DNA of 64,000 nucleotides from Sporocytophaga myxococcoides (GTDB taxonomy: Bacteria > Bacteroidota > Bacteroidia > Cytophagales > Cytophagaceae), in assembly GCF_000775915.1 (NCBI RefSeq), contig NZ_BBLT01000007.1, positions 124,001 through 188,000 of the forward strand. The letters are read 5' to 3'. Positions 17,907 through 26,097 of the stretch are shown piece after piece (position 1 is the first letter of the stretch; each line of letters begins with the position of its first letter). The notes under the pieces were generated by a model. The model was not told where the DNA came from. It saw only the letters and a list, made by a program, of their open reading frames with translations, and made no database searches. The translations under genes were made by a program, and so were the position numbers.

Positions 17907-18695
17907 ATGCATATAGTCAAACTTAAAATCCACGGTGGAAAAATTGCTGATAAGGAGTTTTTAGAAGAATATTTCAACCGGCATAATTTTTTTGAACAGA
18001 TGGGGAATTACCTGGGTGGGTTATTCAGGAATAGCCAAATTATTAATCTTGAGTGGCAATATGAATCTATCGAAGATGGGTTTGAGTTAAACTTGTTCTG
18101 TCCTGAAAAAGATTCTTATAAAGATAAATATTCAACTAAGGTTACTAAAATTTACAAAAATAGACTTATTGATTATTTTAATTGCTCATTTGAATTTGTT
18201 TACATAGGTCTTGATCCGGAATTTGAAGAAACTTTAATTTATGAAAAACCAAAATTTTTAATCTTAAAATCTAACCGTATTTCCCCAATTCATGACGGAG
18301 ATTCAATGGATCAAATTCCGTTATATAAATTGCCATACACCTGTAATGGAGAATCTTTCAGCGATATTGTAATGTGGAACCGGGACTTCGATCATATTGA
18401 GGGTCTATGGTATAGTGATTATGGAGGAGAAGTATGGACCTCTGAACAATTAAGCAATCCCAATAGTGAATTGAATAAAAAAGGTAGAGATTGTTGTGCT
18501 AATCTTGAAAAAATTACTGGAGTCCCTACATATTATTATCTGTTTTATGGTGCGCAAATCTCAGGGACAGAAGATCTTATTATGAGAACTTGTCCGGATT
18601 GTAAAGGTGATTGGATTATAGAGGAACATTCAGATTTTAGACTTTATGACTGCAAGTGTGATAAATGCAGACTTGTATCAACAATGACATATTGA
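17907..18695 (+). CDS. Zn-ribbon-containing protein, DUF2310-like
   Basis: 262 residues. The N-terminal 220 residues form an unrecognised alpha/beta region. The C-terminus has five cysteines, Cys229-x2-Cys232 and Cys249, Cys251, Cys254, arranged as a zinc ribbon. The length, N-terminal style and tail resemble DUF2310, described only as possibly nucleic-acid binding. No function is known. It precedes the DoxX gene by 26 bases and may lead that operon. Confidence 0.6.
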   Translation: MHIVKLKIHGGKIADKEFLEEYFNRHNFFEQMGNYLGGLFRNSQIINLEWQYESIEDGFELNLFCPEKDSYKDKYSTKVTKIYKNRLIDYFNCSFEFVYIGLDPEFEETLIYEKPKFLILKSNRISPIHDGDSMDQIPLYKLPYTCNGESFSDIVMWNRDFDHIEGLWYSDYGGEVWTSEQLSNPNSELNKKGRDCCANLEKITGVPTYYYLFYGAQISGTEDLIMRTCPDCKGDWIIEEHSDFRLYDCKCDKCRLVSTMTY

Positions 18696-18721
18696 TTTTT
18701 AGAATAAGTATGATTTTCAAA

Positions 18722-19123
18722 ATGAAACAAGGTAATCTGAAAATTATTTTACAATTGGGCATAGCTCTTGTCTGGCTAATCAATGGATTGTTCTGCAAGC
18801 TTTTAAATATGGTACCTCGCCATCAGGAAATTGTTGGACGAATTTTAGGAGACGATCATGCTTTGCAGATTACAAAAGCTATTGGGGTAGGAGAGTTGTT
18901 TATAGTAGTCTGGATAGTAAGCAGAATAAAATCAAAATGGTGTTCAATTGTTCAGATCGCACTAGTCATTACAATGAATATGATCGAAGCCATCCTTGCT
19001 CCTGATCTGCTCCTGTTTGGTCGGGCAAATTTATTTGTGGCATTGGTATTTGTGATTTTGGTTTATATGAATGAATTTTTTCCAGTAAGAATTAATACAA
19101 CTTCAGATAATGCTGTCTCTTAA
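18722..19123 (+). CDS. DoxX-like four-helix membrane protein
   Basis: 133 residues from ATG 18722; the frame extends to 18665, but that part overlaps the previous gene and is not hydrophobic. Four transmembrane helices are visible (about 8-25, 47-65, 73-90, 95-115). The LVWLINGLFCKLL start and GxGELFI segment resemble the DoxX-like family. The role is unknown; DoxX relatives have been tied to redox or respiratory complexes. Its end overlaps the DUF2071 gene by 14 bases. Confidence 0.65.
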   Translation: MKQGNLKIILQLGIALVWLINGLFCKLLNMVPRHQEIVGRILGDDHALQITKAIGVGELFIVVWIVSRIKSKWCSIVQIALVITMNMIEAILAPDLLLFGRANLFVALVFVILVYMNEFFPVRINTTSDNAVS

Positions 19124-19847
19124 AAATCATCCGTTTGCAGTAGAGACTTTTTTTGAAAGCTCTCTTGTGCTTACCTATGCCGTCCCTAAGGAACAGCTTC
19201 AAAGTCTTATTCCTCTATGTCTGGAGTTAGACACATTTGACGATAAGTGGGGATTTGTAGCAGTTGCTCTTGTGCAGACTAAAGACCTTAGGCCCAAAGG
19301 CACTCCGAAGTTTATGGGTAATGATTTTTTTCTGGCAGGATTCAGGATCTTTGTGAAATTTCATAATAACAGAGGAAAGAGGCTTAGAGGTCTTTATATA
19401 TTGAAGTCAGAAACCAATAAAAGAAAGATGTCTTTCATTGGAAATATTTTTACACATTACAATTATTCAACAACGGATATCACAATTAAGAGTACAAAAG
19501 AGGCTTTCTCTGTATCATCTGTTAAATCAGCGCTGGATATAGAAGTCAGTTTATGTGAAAATGCTCCATTACCCCAAGGCTCACCTTTTAATAATTGGAA
19601 AGAAGCAAGGAGATATGCAGGACCATTGCCTTTTACCTTCACTTATAATGCTGCAGCTTCAGAAGTTTTAATTATAGAGGGAGTAAGGGAATCATGGATA
19701 CCAAAACCGGTAGAAATGATTAAAGCAAAAGTAGGATTTTTAAATCAAATGAATTTCGAAGGAGTACAGCTGGCAAATGCCTTTTTAATACAGAATATTC
19801 CTTACTATTGGAAAAAAGGAGTGATAGAAAAATGGACAGCACAATAA
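19110..19847 (+). CDS. DUF2071 protein (acetoacetate decarboxylase-like fold)
   Basis: 245 residues with the features of DUF2071/YqjF proteins: an N-terminal FFESSLVLTYAVPKEQLQSL segment (family consensus has a similar hydrophobic start after a His/Pro pair), then FVAVALVQTKDLRP, FRIFVKF and LYILKSE strands. No enzymatic activity is established for the family. It overlaps DoxX by 14 bases and the following methyltransferase by 16, implying translational coupling and fixed stoichiometry. Confidence 0.75.
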   Translation: MLSLKNHPFAVETFFESSLVLTYAVPKEQLQSLIPLCLELDTFDDKWGFVAVALVQTKDLRPKGTPKFMGNDFFLAGFRIFVKFHNNRGKRLRGLYILKSETNKRKMSFIGNIFTHYNYSTTDITIKSTKEAFSVSSVKSALDIEVSLCENAPLPQGSPFNNWKEARRYAGPLPFTFTYNAAASEVLIIEGVRESWIPKPVEMIKAKVGFLNQMNFEGVQLANAFLIQNIPYYWKKGVIEKWTAQ

Positions 19848-20593
19848 GAAAACCATTCCAGGGGGTAACAAATATTATTCTGTTTAACTGGCATACCTTT
19901 GTTATTGCTTTGGTATTTCTTTTATTATTGATAATCGGAAAGATTAACTTTCCTGATAATATTATTATCACAGCAACTATTCTTGTCACATTGCTCAGTA
20001 TTGCTCTTTCTCTTGTTACTTCACTTTATGTTTATGATTTAACTGACTTATACAAACTCCGCTTTCTTGATAAACTGATTTCATTTAAGCCTGAATCAAT
20101 TGTTAATATCAATGCTGGATTTGATGAAATAAGTGAAGTCTTGAAAAGAAAATATCCTGAAGCAAAATTTTCTATTTTTGATTTTTATGATCCGTTATTG
20201 CATACAGAAGTCTCTATTGAAAGGGCAAGAAAACTTTATAAACCTTATCCGGGTACAGAGATTATTAATACTAAGGCTCTCCCATTAGAAGAAGGTAGTG
20301 TTGATATAATACTACTTATGTTTGCTGCTCATGAAATAAGAAATGAAGATGAAAGAATATTGTTTTTCGAACAGTTAAGAAAAGCTATTACAATTCAGGG
20401 GATGATCATTGTGGTTGAACATCAAAGAGACCTAGTAAATTTTATTGCTTATAATATTGGTTTCTTTCATTTTTATTCCGGGAAAAATTGGCTAAAAGTA
20501 TTTACAGGAGCAGGCTTGAAAATTTATAAAGAAATAAAAATTACACCATTTATATCTGGTTACGCATTAAAAAAGTATGGAACTGCATCTTAA
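19832..20593 (+). CDS. Membrane-anchored SAM-dependent methyltransferase-like protein
   Basis: 253 residues from ATG 19832, which has a good ribosome binding site (AAGGAG, about 11 bases upstream). Two N-terminal transmembrane helices (about 21-42 and 46-68) are followed by a class I methyltransferase-like domain. The SAM loop reads VNINAGFDE, a degenerate form of the usual DxGxG, followed by FSIFDFYDP (acidic residue at the end of strand 2) and DIILLMFAAHEI (strand 4 motif). The weak motif I leaves open whether it binds SAM. It overlaps its neighbours by 16 and 17 bases. Confidence 0.65.
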   Translation: MDSTIRKPFQGVTNIILFNWHTFVIALVFLLLLIIGKINFPDNIIITATILVTLLSIALSLVTSLYVYDLTDLYKLRFLDKLISFKPESIVNINAGFDEISEVLKRKYPEAKFSIFDFYDPLLHTEVSIERARKLYKPYPGTEIINTKALPLEEGSVDIILLMFAAHEIRNEDERILFFEQLRKAITIQGMIIVVEHQRDLVNFIAYNIGFFHFYSGKNWLKVFTGAGLKIYKEIKITPFISGYALKKYGTAS

Positions 20594-20972
20594 AATCATA
20601 GGCATAACCTCCATGATACTTGCTTTCATTCATGTGATCTTTCCCAAATACTTTGATTGGGAAAATGAGTTACAATCCGTAAGCTTGATCAATAAGCAGC
20701 TTATGTACGTGCATACATTTTTTATTGCTCTTGTCGTATTTTTATTTGGAATGTTTTGTTTTTTCAGTGCAGAAGAATTATTGAATACAAAGCTTGGGAA
20801 ACAAGTGGTGCTTGCATTGGCAGTCTTCTGGGGACTTCGGATGTTATTTCAGTTTTTTGTATACTCTCCCAAACTTTGGAAAGGAAAGGCGTTAGAGACT
20901 TTTGTTCACATAGTATTCTCGCTCATCTGGACTTATTTCACAGTTGTATTTTTAGCGGCTTATCTTATGTGA
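20577..20972 (+). CDS. Four-helix membrane protein, function unknown
   Basis: 131 residues, almost entirely hydrophobic, with four transmembrane helices (about 5-25, 43-66, 76-95, 108-130). No motif recognised. It starts 17 bases inside the methyltransferase gene, so it is the last member of the overlapping cassette. Confidence 0.7.
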   Translation: MELHLKIIGITSMILAFIHVIFPKYFDWENELQSVSLINKQLMYVHTFFIALVVFLFGMFCFFSAEELLNTKLGKQVVLALAVFWGLRMLFQFFVYSPKLWKGKALETFVHIVFSLIWTYFTVVFLAAYLM

Positions 20973-21281
20973 GTTGGGTATAACAGCCCTAAATACTAAT
21001 TCACATCTGGAACACGCAAATCTATAAAAGGTCTACTTCCATTTTAAACTATATATATATAATTCTTCTTTTAAAATAAGATTTTGCTTTATGTAGTCTG
21101 GTTTTTACCATTTTTTTCTAAAATGCTCAAGATGTAATTGTTAGAGGATACAATGGTTTGCTCAGTTGATGTTATTTGGTTGATTATTAGATATGAATTG
21201 GTAAAATATTATTTGCTCTGCGCTATTATACCTGGGATGGAACTGTACAGTTAATTGCAAAGCATTGACTAATCTAATTGA
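20973..21281. other. Gene-free spacer after the DoxX cassette
   Basis: About 310 AT-rich bases with a short TATATATATA run near 21050. No coding frame, repeat or promoter was seen. Confidence 0.4.
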
Positions 21282-21312
21282 GGAGAGGAAAATTCCTCTC
21301 CTTATATTTTAA
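21282..21312. terminator. Hairpin between convergent genes
   Basis: An 8-9 bp purine/pyrimidine stem (21282-21290 with 21293-21301) with a tight loop, followed by an AT-rich tail on the plus strand. It lies 7 bases beyond the stop of the minus-strand gene, so may end both transcripts. Confidence 0.5.
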
Positions 21313-21767
21313 GGTAGTGTAAGGTCAACAGTTTTATCAATGACATCAGTATCTTTTAAATTATGTTGGCCATCTAGAGCAATTTCCTCTGCCAAAACTC
21401 GGTCAGATGGAACTGAAGTGCCTATCATAGCTTTTTCTTCTTTAGTTATATTACATTCAGAAGGAATACGAGCGCTGTTATCTGTGATGGTTTTAAAAGC
21501 CAGTGATCGAGCCTTTTTAGAATGATAAATTGCTTTTTGATACTGGTTTCTTATATACATTTTCTTGGCAAATTGTTGGTGTCTGAGAGCATTTACATAA
21601 TCTCCGTTGTAAACCTTACCTCTTTTAATTGCCGAGTGAGCAGTTGTAATAGCCTTGTTGGTTCTGGTAAGAAATTGTTTTGTTTGTGCTTTAGTCACCT
21701 GACTAATGCCGGCTTCAAGGGGTATAAATATTACCACCATGAAGAGTATAATCAAATAGTTTCTCAT
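21309..21767 (-). CDS. Secreted protein of unknown function
   Basis: 152 residues with a signal peptide (about 1-22). The mature part is basic and helical, with a segment rich in Tyr, Lys and Ala at 45-95 that recalls helical-hairpin proteins, then an acidic tail. No family recognised. It is monocistronic, flanked by hairpin 21282-21301 at its 3' end. Confidence 0.6.
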   Translation of the reverse strand: MRNYLIILFMVVIFIPLEAGISQVTKAQTKQFLTRTNKAITTAHSAIKRGKVYNGDYVNALRHQQFAKKMYIRNQYQKAIYHSKKARSLAFKTITDNSARIPSECNITKEEKAMIGTSVPSDRVLAEEIALDGQHNLKDTDVIDKTVDLTLP

Positions 21768-21992
21768 AATTTGATAGAATTTATTGAATTTGAAGGTAAT
21801 AATATATGGTAAAATAGCAATAAAAAGATAAAAAATGGCATTTTGTTTACTTTAATCTGTTTTTTAATTCAAGTTTGATAGGTTTGTTAAGTAAGTGTTT
21901 GAATATTAATATATTTGTTCTTCTTTCAAAATGATTTATCATAGAGTTGCAACAATTAATTTAACTGGTGTCTAATCTTTAAATTGAAATAT

Positions 21993-22397
21993 ATGCAAGC
22001 TACTTTGTCTGCTCTGTTAACTGTTAAAAGTAAAATATTGAAATCATTAATGATTGATGGACAGGAATGTTCTCAGGCAAGTTATGTGTGCTTATATGAA
22101 GGTGAGATACATGGAACTGGGATAGTTGCAACATTACCTTTCGGAATTGAAGAACAAATTTATGGCATTGAAAGATTTTCTGGAAATATTGGAGAAAAAT
22201 CAGGGACCTTTGTTTTGGAAAATTATGGTTATTCGGAGATTGAAGAGGGCAAGACAATAAAGAAAATAGTTCCTGGGTCTGGAACTAATGATTTTTTAGG
22301 AATTAAAGGAGACATAACATTAGTCTCTGCAAAGGATAAAAAAGTTAATATAGCGGTTCAACTCGAATTTGACACTAAATTAACCAAAGAGGATTAG
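21993..22397 (+). CDS. DUF3224 protein (beta-barrel, allene oxide cyclase-like fold)
   Basis: 134 residues from ATG 21993; an in-frame TTG at 21984 adds three residues. The order of segments, GTGIVATLPFG, QIYGIERFSGNIGEKSGTF, PGSGTNDFLGIKGDITL, matches DUF3224, a small barrel family. No activity is established. The last 23 bases overlap the convergent pseudouridine synthase gene. Confidence 0.7.
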   Translation: MQATLSALLTVKSKILKSLMIDGQECSQASYVCLYEGEIHGTGIVATLPFGIEEQIYGIERFSGNIGEKSGTFVLENYGYSEIEEGKTIKKIVPGSGTNDFLGIKGDITLVSAKDKKVNIAVQLEFDTKLTKED

Positions 22398-23046
22398 CCT
22401 TTATCTCAATTGCATCGCCTGTTTGAGGATGTTTAAAATGAAGTGTGGAGGCATGGAGAGCTATGGAATTGGGAGCATATTCAAATTTAGATCCATACAA
22501 AGCATCCCCAAGAATAGAGCATCCTGAAGCAGCTAATTGAGCTCTTATTTGATGATATTTACCTGTATGCAAACGAATGTTCCATAATTGAAAATTATTT
22601 TTAAAGGGAGTTATTATGTAATCAAGTAAAACTTTTTCGGCATCTGTATGTGATGGATCCACAATCACAGCTTGTTTGTTTTTTTTATCCTTCCATAAAT
22701 AATTTTCAAGCTTTCCTTCTTTGGTAGTCGGAGAAGTTTCAGTAAGTGCCTGGTAATACTTCTTCACTTGTCGGGTGGCAAATTGCTCACTCAGATTTTT
22801 TAATACTGATTTTTTTCTTGCAAATAGTACAATCCCGCTTACAGGTCTGTCAAGTCGATGCACATGCTGAATGTAAACTTCTTTAGATTTTGGATGCAAG
22901 CTTCGCTCATATTTTTGCACTTGCTGAAGCAAATTGGGATGACCATTTCTGTCTGGCTCAACCATCAGACTACATGGTTTATTTATTACTATAATACTAG
23001 AGTCTTCATATAGAATATGATCAGGAACATTGATTTTAATAGACAT
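22375..23046 (-). CDS. RNA pseudouridine synthase, RluA family
   Basis: 223 residues without an S4 domain. The catalytic motif HRLDRPVSG has Asp66; KYYQAL, HTGKYHQIRAQLA and HPQTG follow in the usual order. Family members isomerise uridine in rRNA or tRNA; the lack of an S4 domain resembles the short RluA/TruC-like members, and the target cannot be deduced. The stop overlaps the convergent DUF3224 gene by 23 bases. Confidence 0.88.
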   Translation of the reverse strand: MSIKINVPDHILYEDSSIIVINKPCSLMVEPDRNGHPNLLQQVQKYERSLHPKSKEVYIQHVHRLDRPVSGIVLFARKKSVLKNLSEQFATRQVKKYYQALTETSPTTKEGKLENYLWKDKKNKQAVIVDPSHTDAEKVLLDYIITPFKNNFQLWNIRLHTGKYHQIRAQLAASGCSILGDALYGSKFEYAPNSIALHASTLHFKHPQTGDAIEIKANPLWLI

Positions 23047-23359
23047 GAGGTAATTATGTAATTCTGACTTTCAAAGCTAATAAATATGGGGGAGGTTAAA
23101 AAAGCGATAAAGTATTATTCTTCTGATCAGTCTTTCAACCCCATGAAAGTAGCTACAGAAAGAAAAAAAACATGAGATGCAGCATCCCAGAGACTACTTT
23201 TATTACCAGTGTTTGGGAGTCTATGGTGATCCTTCTTGTTTCTATTTGGAGAAAACGTATTTTGAGGAATTCATCAGTTGAAAGATTTTGAATTAATAGA
23301 TTATTTTAATATTTAAAATTATCTATTAAATTGCCTGAAATTTAAATATTTATCCTGCC
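23047..23359. other. Gene-free stretch
   Basis: 313 bases between divergent genes. The short frames present (longest about 11 codons from an ATG near 23142) show no coding character. No hairpin or repeat was seen. Confidence 0.4.
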
Positions 23360-23713
23360 ATGGATCGTATCAGTCTGTTTCCGGAAAATCAAGAAGACCA
23401 CCGAGATTTAATGTATATCTTACAGGAAGAAATCATTCCAAAATACAATTTTCTTTTAGGTATTAACTTTCCTAATGAACAAGAATTGAAAGAAAAGAAA
23501 GGACTGAAAGATTTATTAGAGTTAACCAAAACCATTATTGATTCTTATTCTGATATTTTGCAAAGCAGCATGCTCCAGAAAAGCGGGGTATTTGTAAATG
23601 AGAAAATTAAAGCAGAGGAAGGAAATGATTATAAGGTATTGCTATATGAAAAGTTAAAGGGTTTAAACAACTCAATGATGGAAGAAGCGGAGTTAAATGA
23701 ACAGAGAAAATAA
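23360..23713 (+). CDS. Small helical cytosolic protein, function unknown
   Basis: 117 residues, acidic and predicted largely helical, without membrane or signal segments and with no recognisable motif. It has its own start region and a strong terminator directly after the stop, so it is a discrete transcription unit. Nothing in the neighbours indicates a role. Confidence 0.6.
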   Translation: MDRISLFPENQEDHRDLMYILQEEIIPKYNFLLGINFPNEQELKEKKGLKDLLELTKTIIDSYSDILQSSMLQKSGVFVNEKIKAEEGNDYKVLLYEKLKGLNNSMMEEAELNEQRK

Positions 23714-23714
23714 T

Positions 23715-23752
23715 TAAAAAAGCCTCAGTTTTTTTTCTGAGGCTTTTTTAAT
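23715..23752. terminator. Strong bidirectional terminator
   Basis: An 8-bp GC-rich stem (23721-23728 with 23737-23744), an all-T loop, A-run before and T-run after. It serves the plus-strand 117-residue gene and the minus-strand gene ending at 23753. Confidence 0.9.
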
Positions 23753-24325
23753 TTACCAATCACTTTTCTTAGCAGGATCGTTTTGAGCTTCTTTTACCTT
23801 TTTCTTGAACTCTTCTATTAGCGCATTTACCTGAGTTTGAGTAGAGTTTTTAATAATTACCCAGCTTTTTGCCAACATTGCATCTTTACCACAGTCCGCT
23901 GTTGTATTTTCCAGCTTACCTCCAGATCCAGCACCATTCTGACCTTCATGCACAAAGTCAGTTAAGATATATCTGTATTTCCCTGCTTTGCAAAAAACTG
24001 AAAAAGTAAACTTTACAACTCCTTTATCTTTTTTTCCTGGTTTTACTGCCTCATATTCCACAGGTATCTGTGCATTAAAAACTATAGTATAAGCTGCATC
24101 ATCTTGACTTTTTACAGGCCAGTTTTTAGCTTTCCCAAAGTCCTGTGCAATGGTGAATACATCTTTCTCTGTAAGAGGTGCAGACTCAACGATATTTATA
24201 AAAGTTATTTTACCTGTATTCTGGTCAACAGGCAAATTTTGTCCTTTTGAAGTAAAGGCAATAAACAATAAAATAACAAGCGCTTGTAAACTTTTTCGTA
24301 ACATAAATTTTTCGTGAATTTTCAT
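23753..24325 (-). CDS. Secreted DUF4468-like protein
   Basis: 190 residues. A signal peptide ends around residue 29 (KGQ). The mature start LPVDQNTGKITFINIVE, then VKFTFSVFCKAGKYRYILTDF and HEGQ, resembles DUF4468, a TBP-like fold common in secreted Bacteroidota proteins of unknown function. A basic C-terminal helix follows. The start may instead be Met8. It is divergent from the cyclophilin gene. Confidence 0.6.
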   Translation of the reverse strand: MKIHEKFMLRKSLQALVILLFIAFTSKGQNLPVDQNTGKITFINIVESAPLTEKDVFTIAQDFGKAKNWPVKSQDDAAYTIVFNAQIPVEYEAVKPGKKDKGVVKFTFSVFCKAGKYRYILTDFVHEGQNGAGSGGKLENTTADCGKDAMLAKSWVIIKNSTQTQVNALIEEFKKKVKEAQNDPAKKSDW

Positions 24326-24469
24326 TTGAAAATGGCAAAAAAATCGAAAAAAGAAAAAAAAATATTTATATTTTCCTATTCCGATAATTAATATGCTTTT
24401 TTTATTGGCATCAAACTGTCTTAATGATTAATTTGTTTCATTGTTTGAAATCAAAAATCCAATATAAGC

Positions 24470-24907
24470 ATGTTAAAGGCAGAAATGCACACCAGCAAGG
24501 GTGTAATGAAAATTGAGTTTTACGAAAAAGATGCTCCGAACACTGTAAAGAATTTTGTGAAGTTATCCCAAATGGGATTCTATGACGGATTATCTTTTCA
24601 CAGGGTCATACCTAACTTTGTAATTCAGGGGGGGTGCCCTAATGGAGATGGCAGAGGGGGGCCTGGATACCAAATTAAATGTGAATTAGATGGAGAGAAT
24701 CAATTCCATGATCGTGGTGTACTTTCTATGGCACATGCCGGAAGAAACACTGGTGGTTCTCAGTTTTTTATTTGTCACAGCAGAACAAATACCAAACATC
24801 TTGACAGAAATCATACCTGCTTCGGAAAAGTTACTGAAGGAGTAGACATCGTTGATCAGATCAAACAAGGGGATAAGATTGAAAAGATAGTTATTATTGA
24901 GGGTTAA
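24470..24907 (+). CDS. Cytoplasmic peptidyl-prolyl cis-trans isomerase, cyclophilin type
   Basis: 145 residues, the compact bacterial PpiB form without a signal peptide. The catalytic segment FHRVIPNFVIQGG contains Arg45, Phe50 and Gln53, followed by GVLSMAHAG, SQFFI and LDRNHTCFGKV. It catalyses proline isomerisation during folding. Some small variants carry the GDGRGGPGYQI insertion as here. It is monocistronic with a perfect terminator. Confidence 0.92.
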   Translation: MLKAEMHTSKGVMKIEFYEKDAPNTVKNFVKLSQMGFYDGLSFHRVIPNFVIQGGCPNGDGRGGPGYQIKCELDGENQFHDRGVLSMAHAGRNTGGSQFFICHSRTNTKHLDRNHTCFGKVTEGVDIVDQIKQGDKIEKIVIIEG

Positions 24908-24933
24908 TTTTCTCTGTTACAACCATTAATATT

Positions 24934-24970
24934 GAAAGCTAAAAACTAATACGTTTTTAGCTTTCTTTTT
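24934..24970 (+). terminator. Rho-independent terminator after the cyclophilin gene
   Basis: A perfect 13-bp stem (24934-24946 with 24953-24965), a 6-base loop and a five-T tail. Confidence 0.88.
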
Positions 24971-24983
24971 GAATTTTATCCAA

Positions 24984-25217
24984 TTAGAAATCATCATACT
25001 CATCCATTCTCTGGATTATCTGGATGACGATTTCATGACTATCTCCTTCATTATCCTCGATTTTAAAAATCACTTTAGGGTTGTCATCCTTTAATCTTTT
25101 ATCGACTCCTACAATCTTATTTGGCTTTATTTTCTCTTCAATATTTTTGATCAAACTCTCAAATGCTTTTGCAAATTTCACTTCCAGTGTGCTGGGATTG
25201 TAAATAAACGTTTTCAT
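24984..25217 (-). CDS. Small protein of unknown function
   Basis: 77 residues, mixed charge, no membrane segment. It is supported by a strong ribosome binding site, GGAGGAG, seven bases before the ATG, unusual in this AT-rich, weak-SD genome. The N-terminal half is amphipathic and helical, and the C-terminal half likely forms beta strands. No family recognised. Confidence 0.65.
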   Translation of the reverse strand: MKTFIYNPSTLEVKFAKAFESLIKNIEEKIKPNKIVGVDKRLKDDNPKVIFKIEDNEGDSHEIVIQIIQRMDEYDDF

Positions 25218-25318
25218 AAAATCTCCTCCAAGAACTGGTTTATAATTTTAACATTTGAAAGATGAATAAAATTTCTTGAAAAAAGGAACTAACTTCTGAG
25301 CGATCAGGTTTGTGTGAA

Positions 25319-26092
25319 ATGAAAAACAGAAAATTCATTCCTATTTTTACACTTTTTTTTATGATCTGTTCTGCAAGTACTGGAAAGGTCACTACTGTCG
25401 GAAATGATCTGGTCACAAGAAAAGTAGTAAAATCTAAAGCCGAAGGTTCATTTGACATTTTTGTTGACCAGGTATTTAGAGATTGTAATCTGGAGGGGAC
25501 AGGGATGAAGAAAACTATTTTTAGAAAAGCCCTTATAGGATATCTTAACATTAAAAACAATAATCTTCTCCAGGATAATTCAATACTTTCTATTATCGAT
25601 TATTCTAAAGCCTCGACAGAAAAAAGACTTTGGATTATAGATTTGAGAGAAAAAAAGGTATTGTTTCATTCACTTGTAGCACATGGGAGAAAAAGCGGAG
25701 ATAATCTGGCTATTAATTTTTCTAATAAAGTCAACTCACACATGAGCTCACTGGGCTTTTATAGAACAGGTAAGGTGTATTTCGGTAAGCATGGAAAATC
25801 GCTGGTGCTTCATGGATTGGATAAAAACTATAATTCAAATGCTGAAGGCAGATCAGTAGTGATTCATGCAGCAGATTATGTTTGTGAGGATTTTATCAAA
25901 ACAAATGGTCGTTTGGGAAGGAGTCATGGTTGCCCGGCTGTATCGCCTGAAGAAAGTGACCAGATTATCCAACTACTAGAAGGAGGATCATGTTTGTTTA
26001 TTTATCACCCGGAATTAAAAGTAGCCCGCTCTGAATATCTGAATGAAACTTCTGCAATCAGGTTTTATTCAAAGCAGGCCAATGTTTTTTAA
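25319..26092 (+). CDS. Murein L,D-transpeptidase catalytic domain family protein (YkuD_2 type)
   Basis: 257 residues from ATG 25319 (an in-frame TTG at 25310 adds three). It has an N-terminal hydrophobic signal (about 8-22). The catalytic region has VIHAADY with His183 and the motif GRSHGCPAV with Cys205, as expected for an L,D-transpeptidase-like thiol enzyme of the periplasm. The YkuD_2 branch is widespread in Bacteroidota and little studied, so cross-linking versus other peptide-bond activity is open. Its stop is 5 bases from the convergent LRR gene stop. Confidence 0.82.
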   Translation: MKNRKFIPIFTLFFMICSASTGKVTTVGNDLVTRKVVKSKAEGSFDIFVDQVFRDCNLEGTGMKKTIFRKALIGYLNIKNNNLLQDNSILSIIDYSKASTEKRLWIIDLREKKVLFHSLVAHGRKSGDNLAINFSNKVNSHMSSLGFYRTGKVYFGKHGKSLVLHGLDKNYNSNAEGRSVVIHAADYVCEDFIKTNGRLGRSHGCPAVSPEESDQIIQLLEGGSCLFIYHPELKVARSEYLNETSAIRFYSKQANVF

Positions 26093-26097
26093 TAGTA

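Noticed and set aside
23142-23175. Short frame from an ATG in the spacer before the 117-residue gene
   Set aside because: Only 10 codons, with no ribosome binding site.
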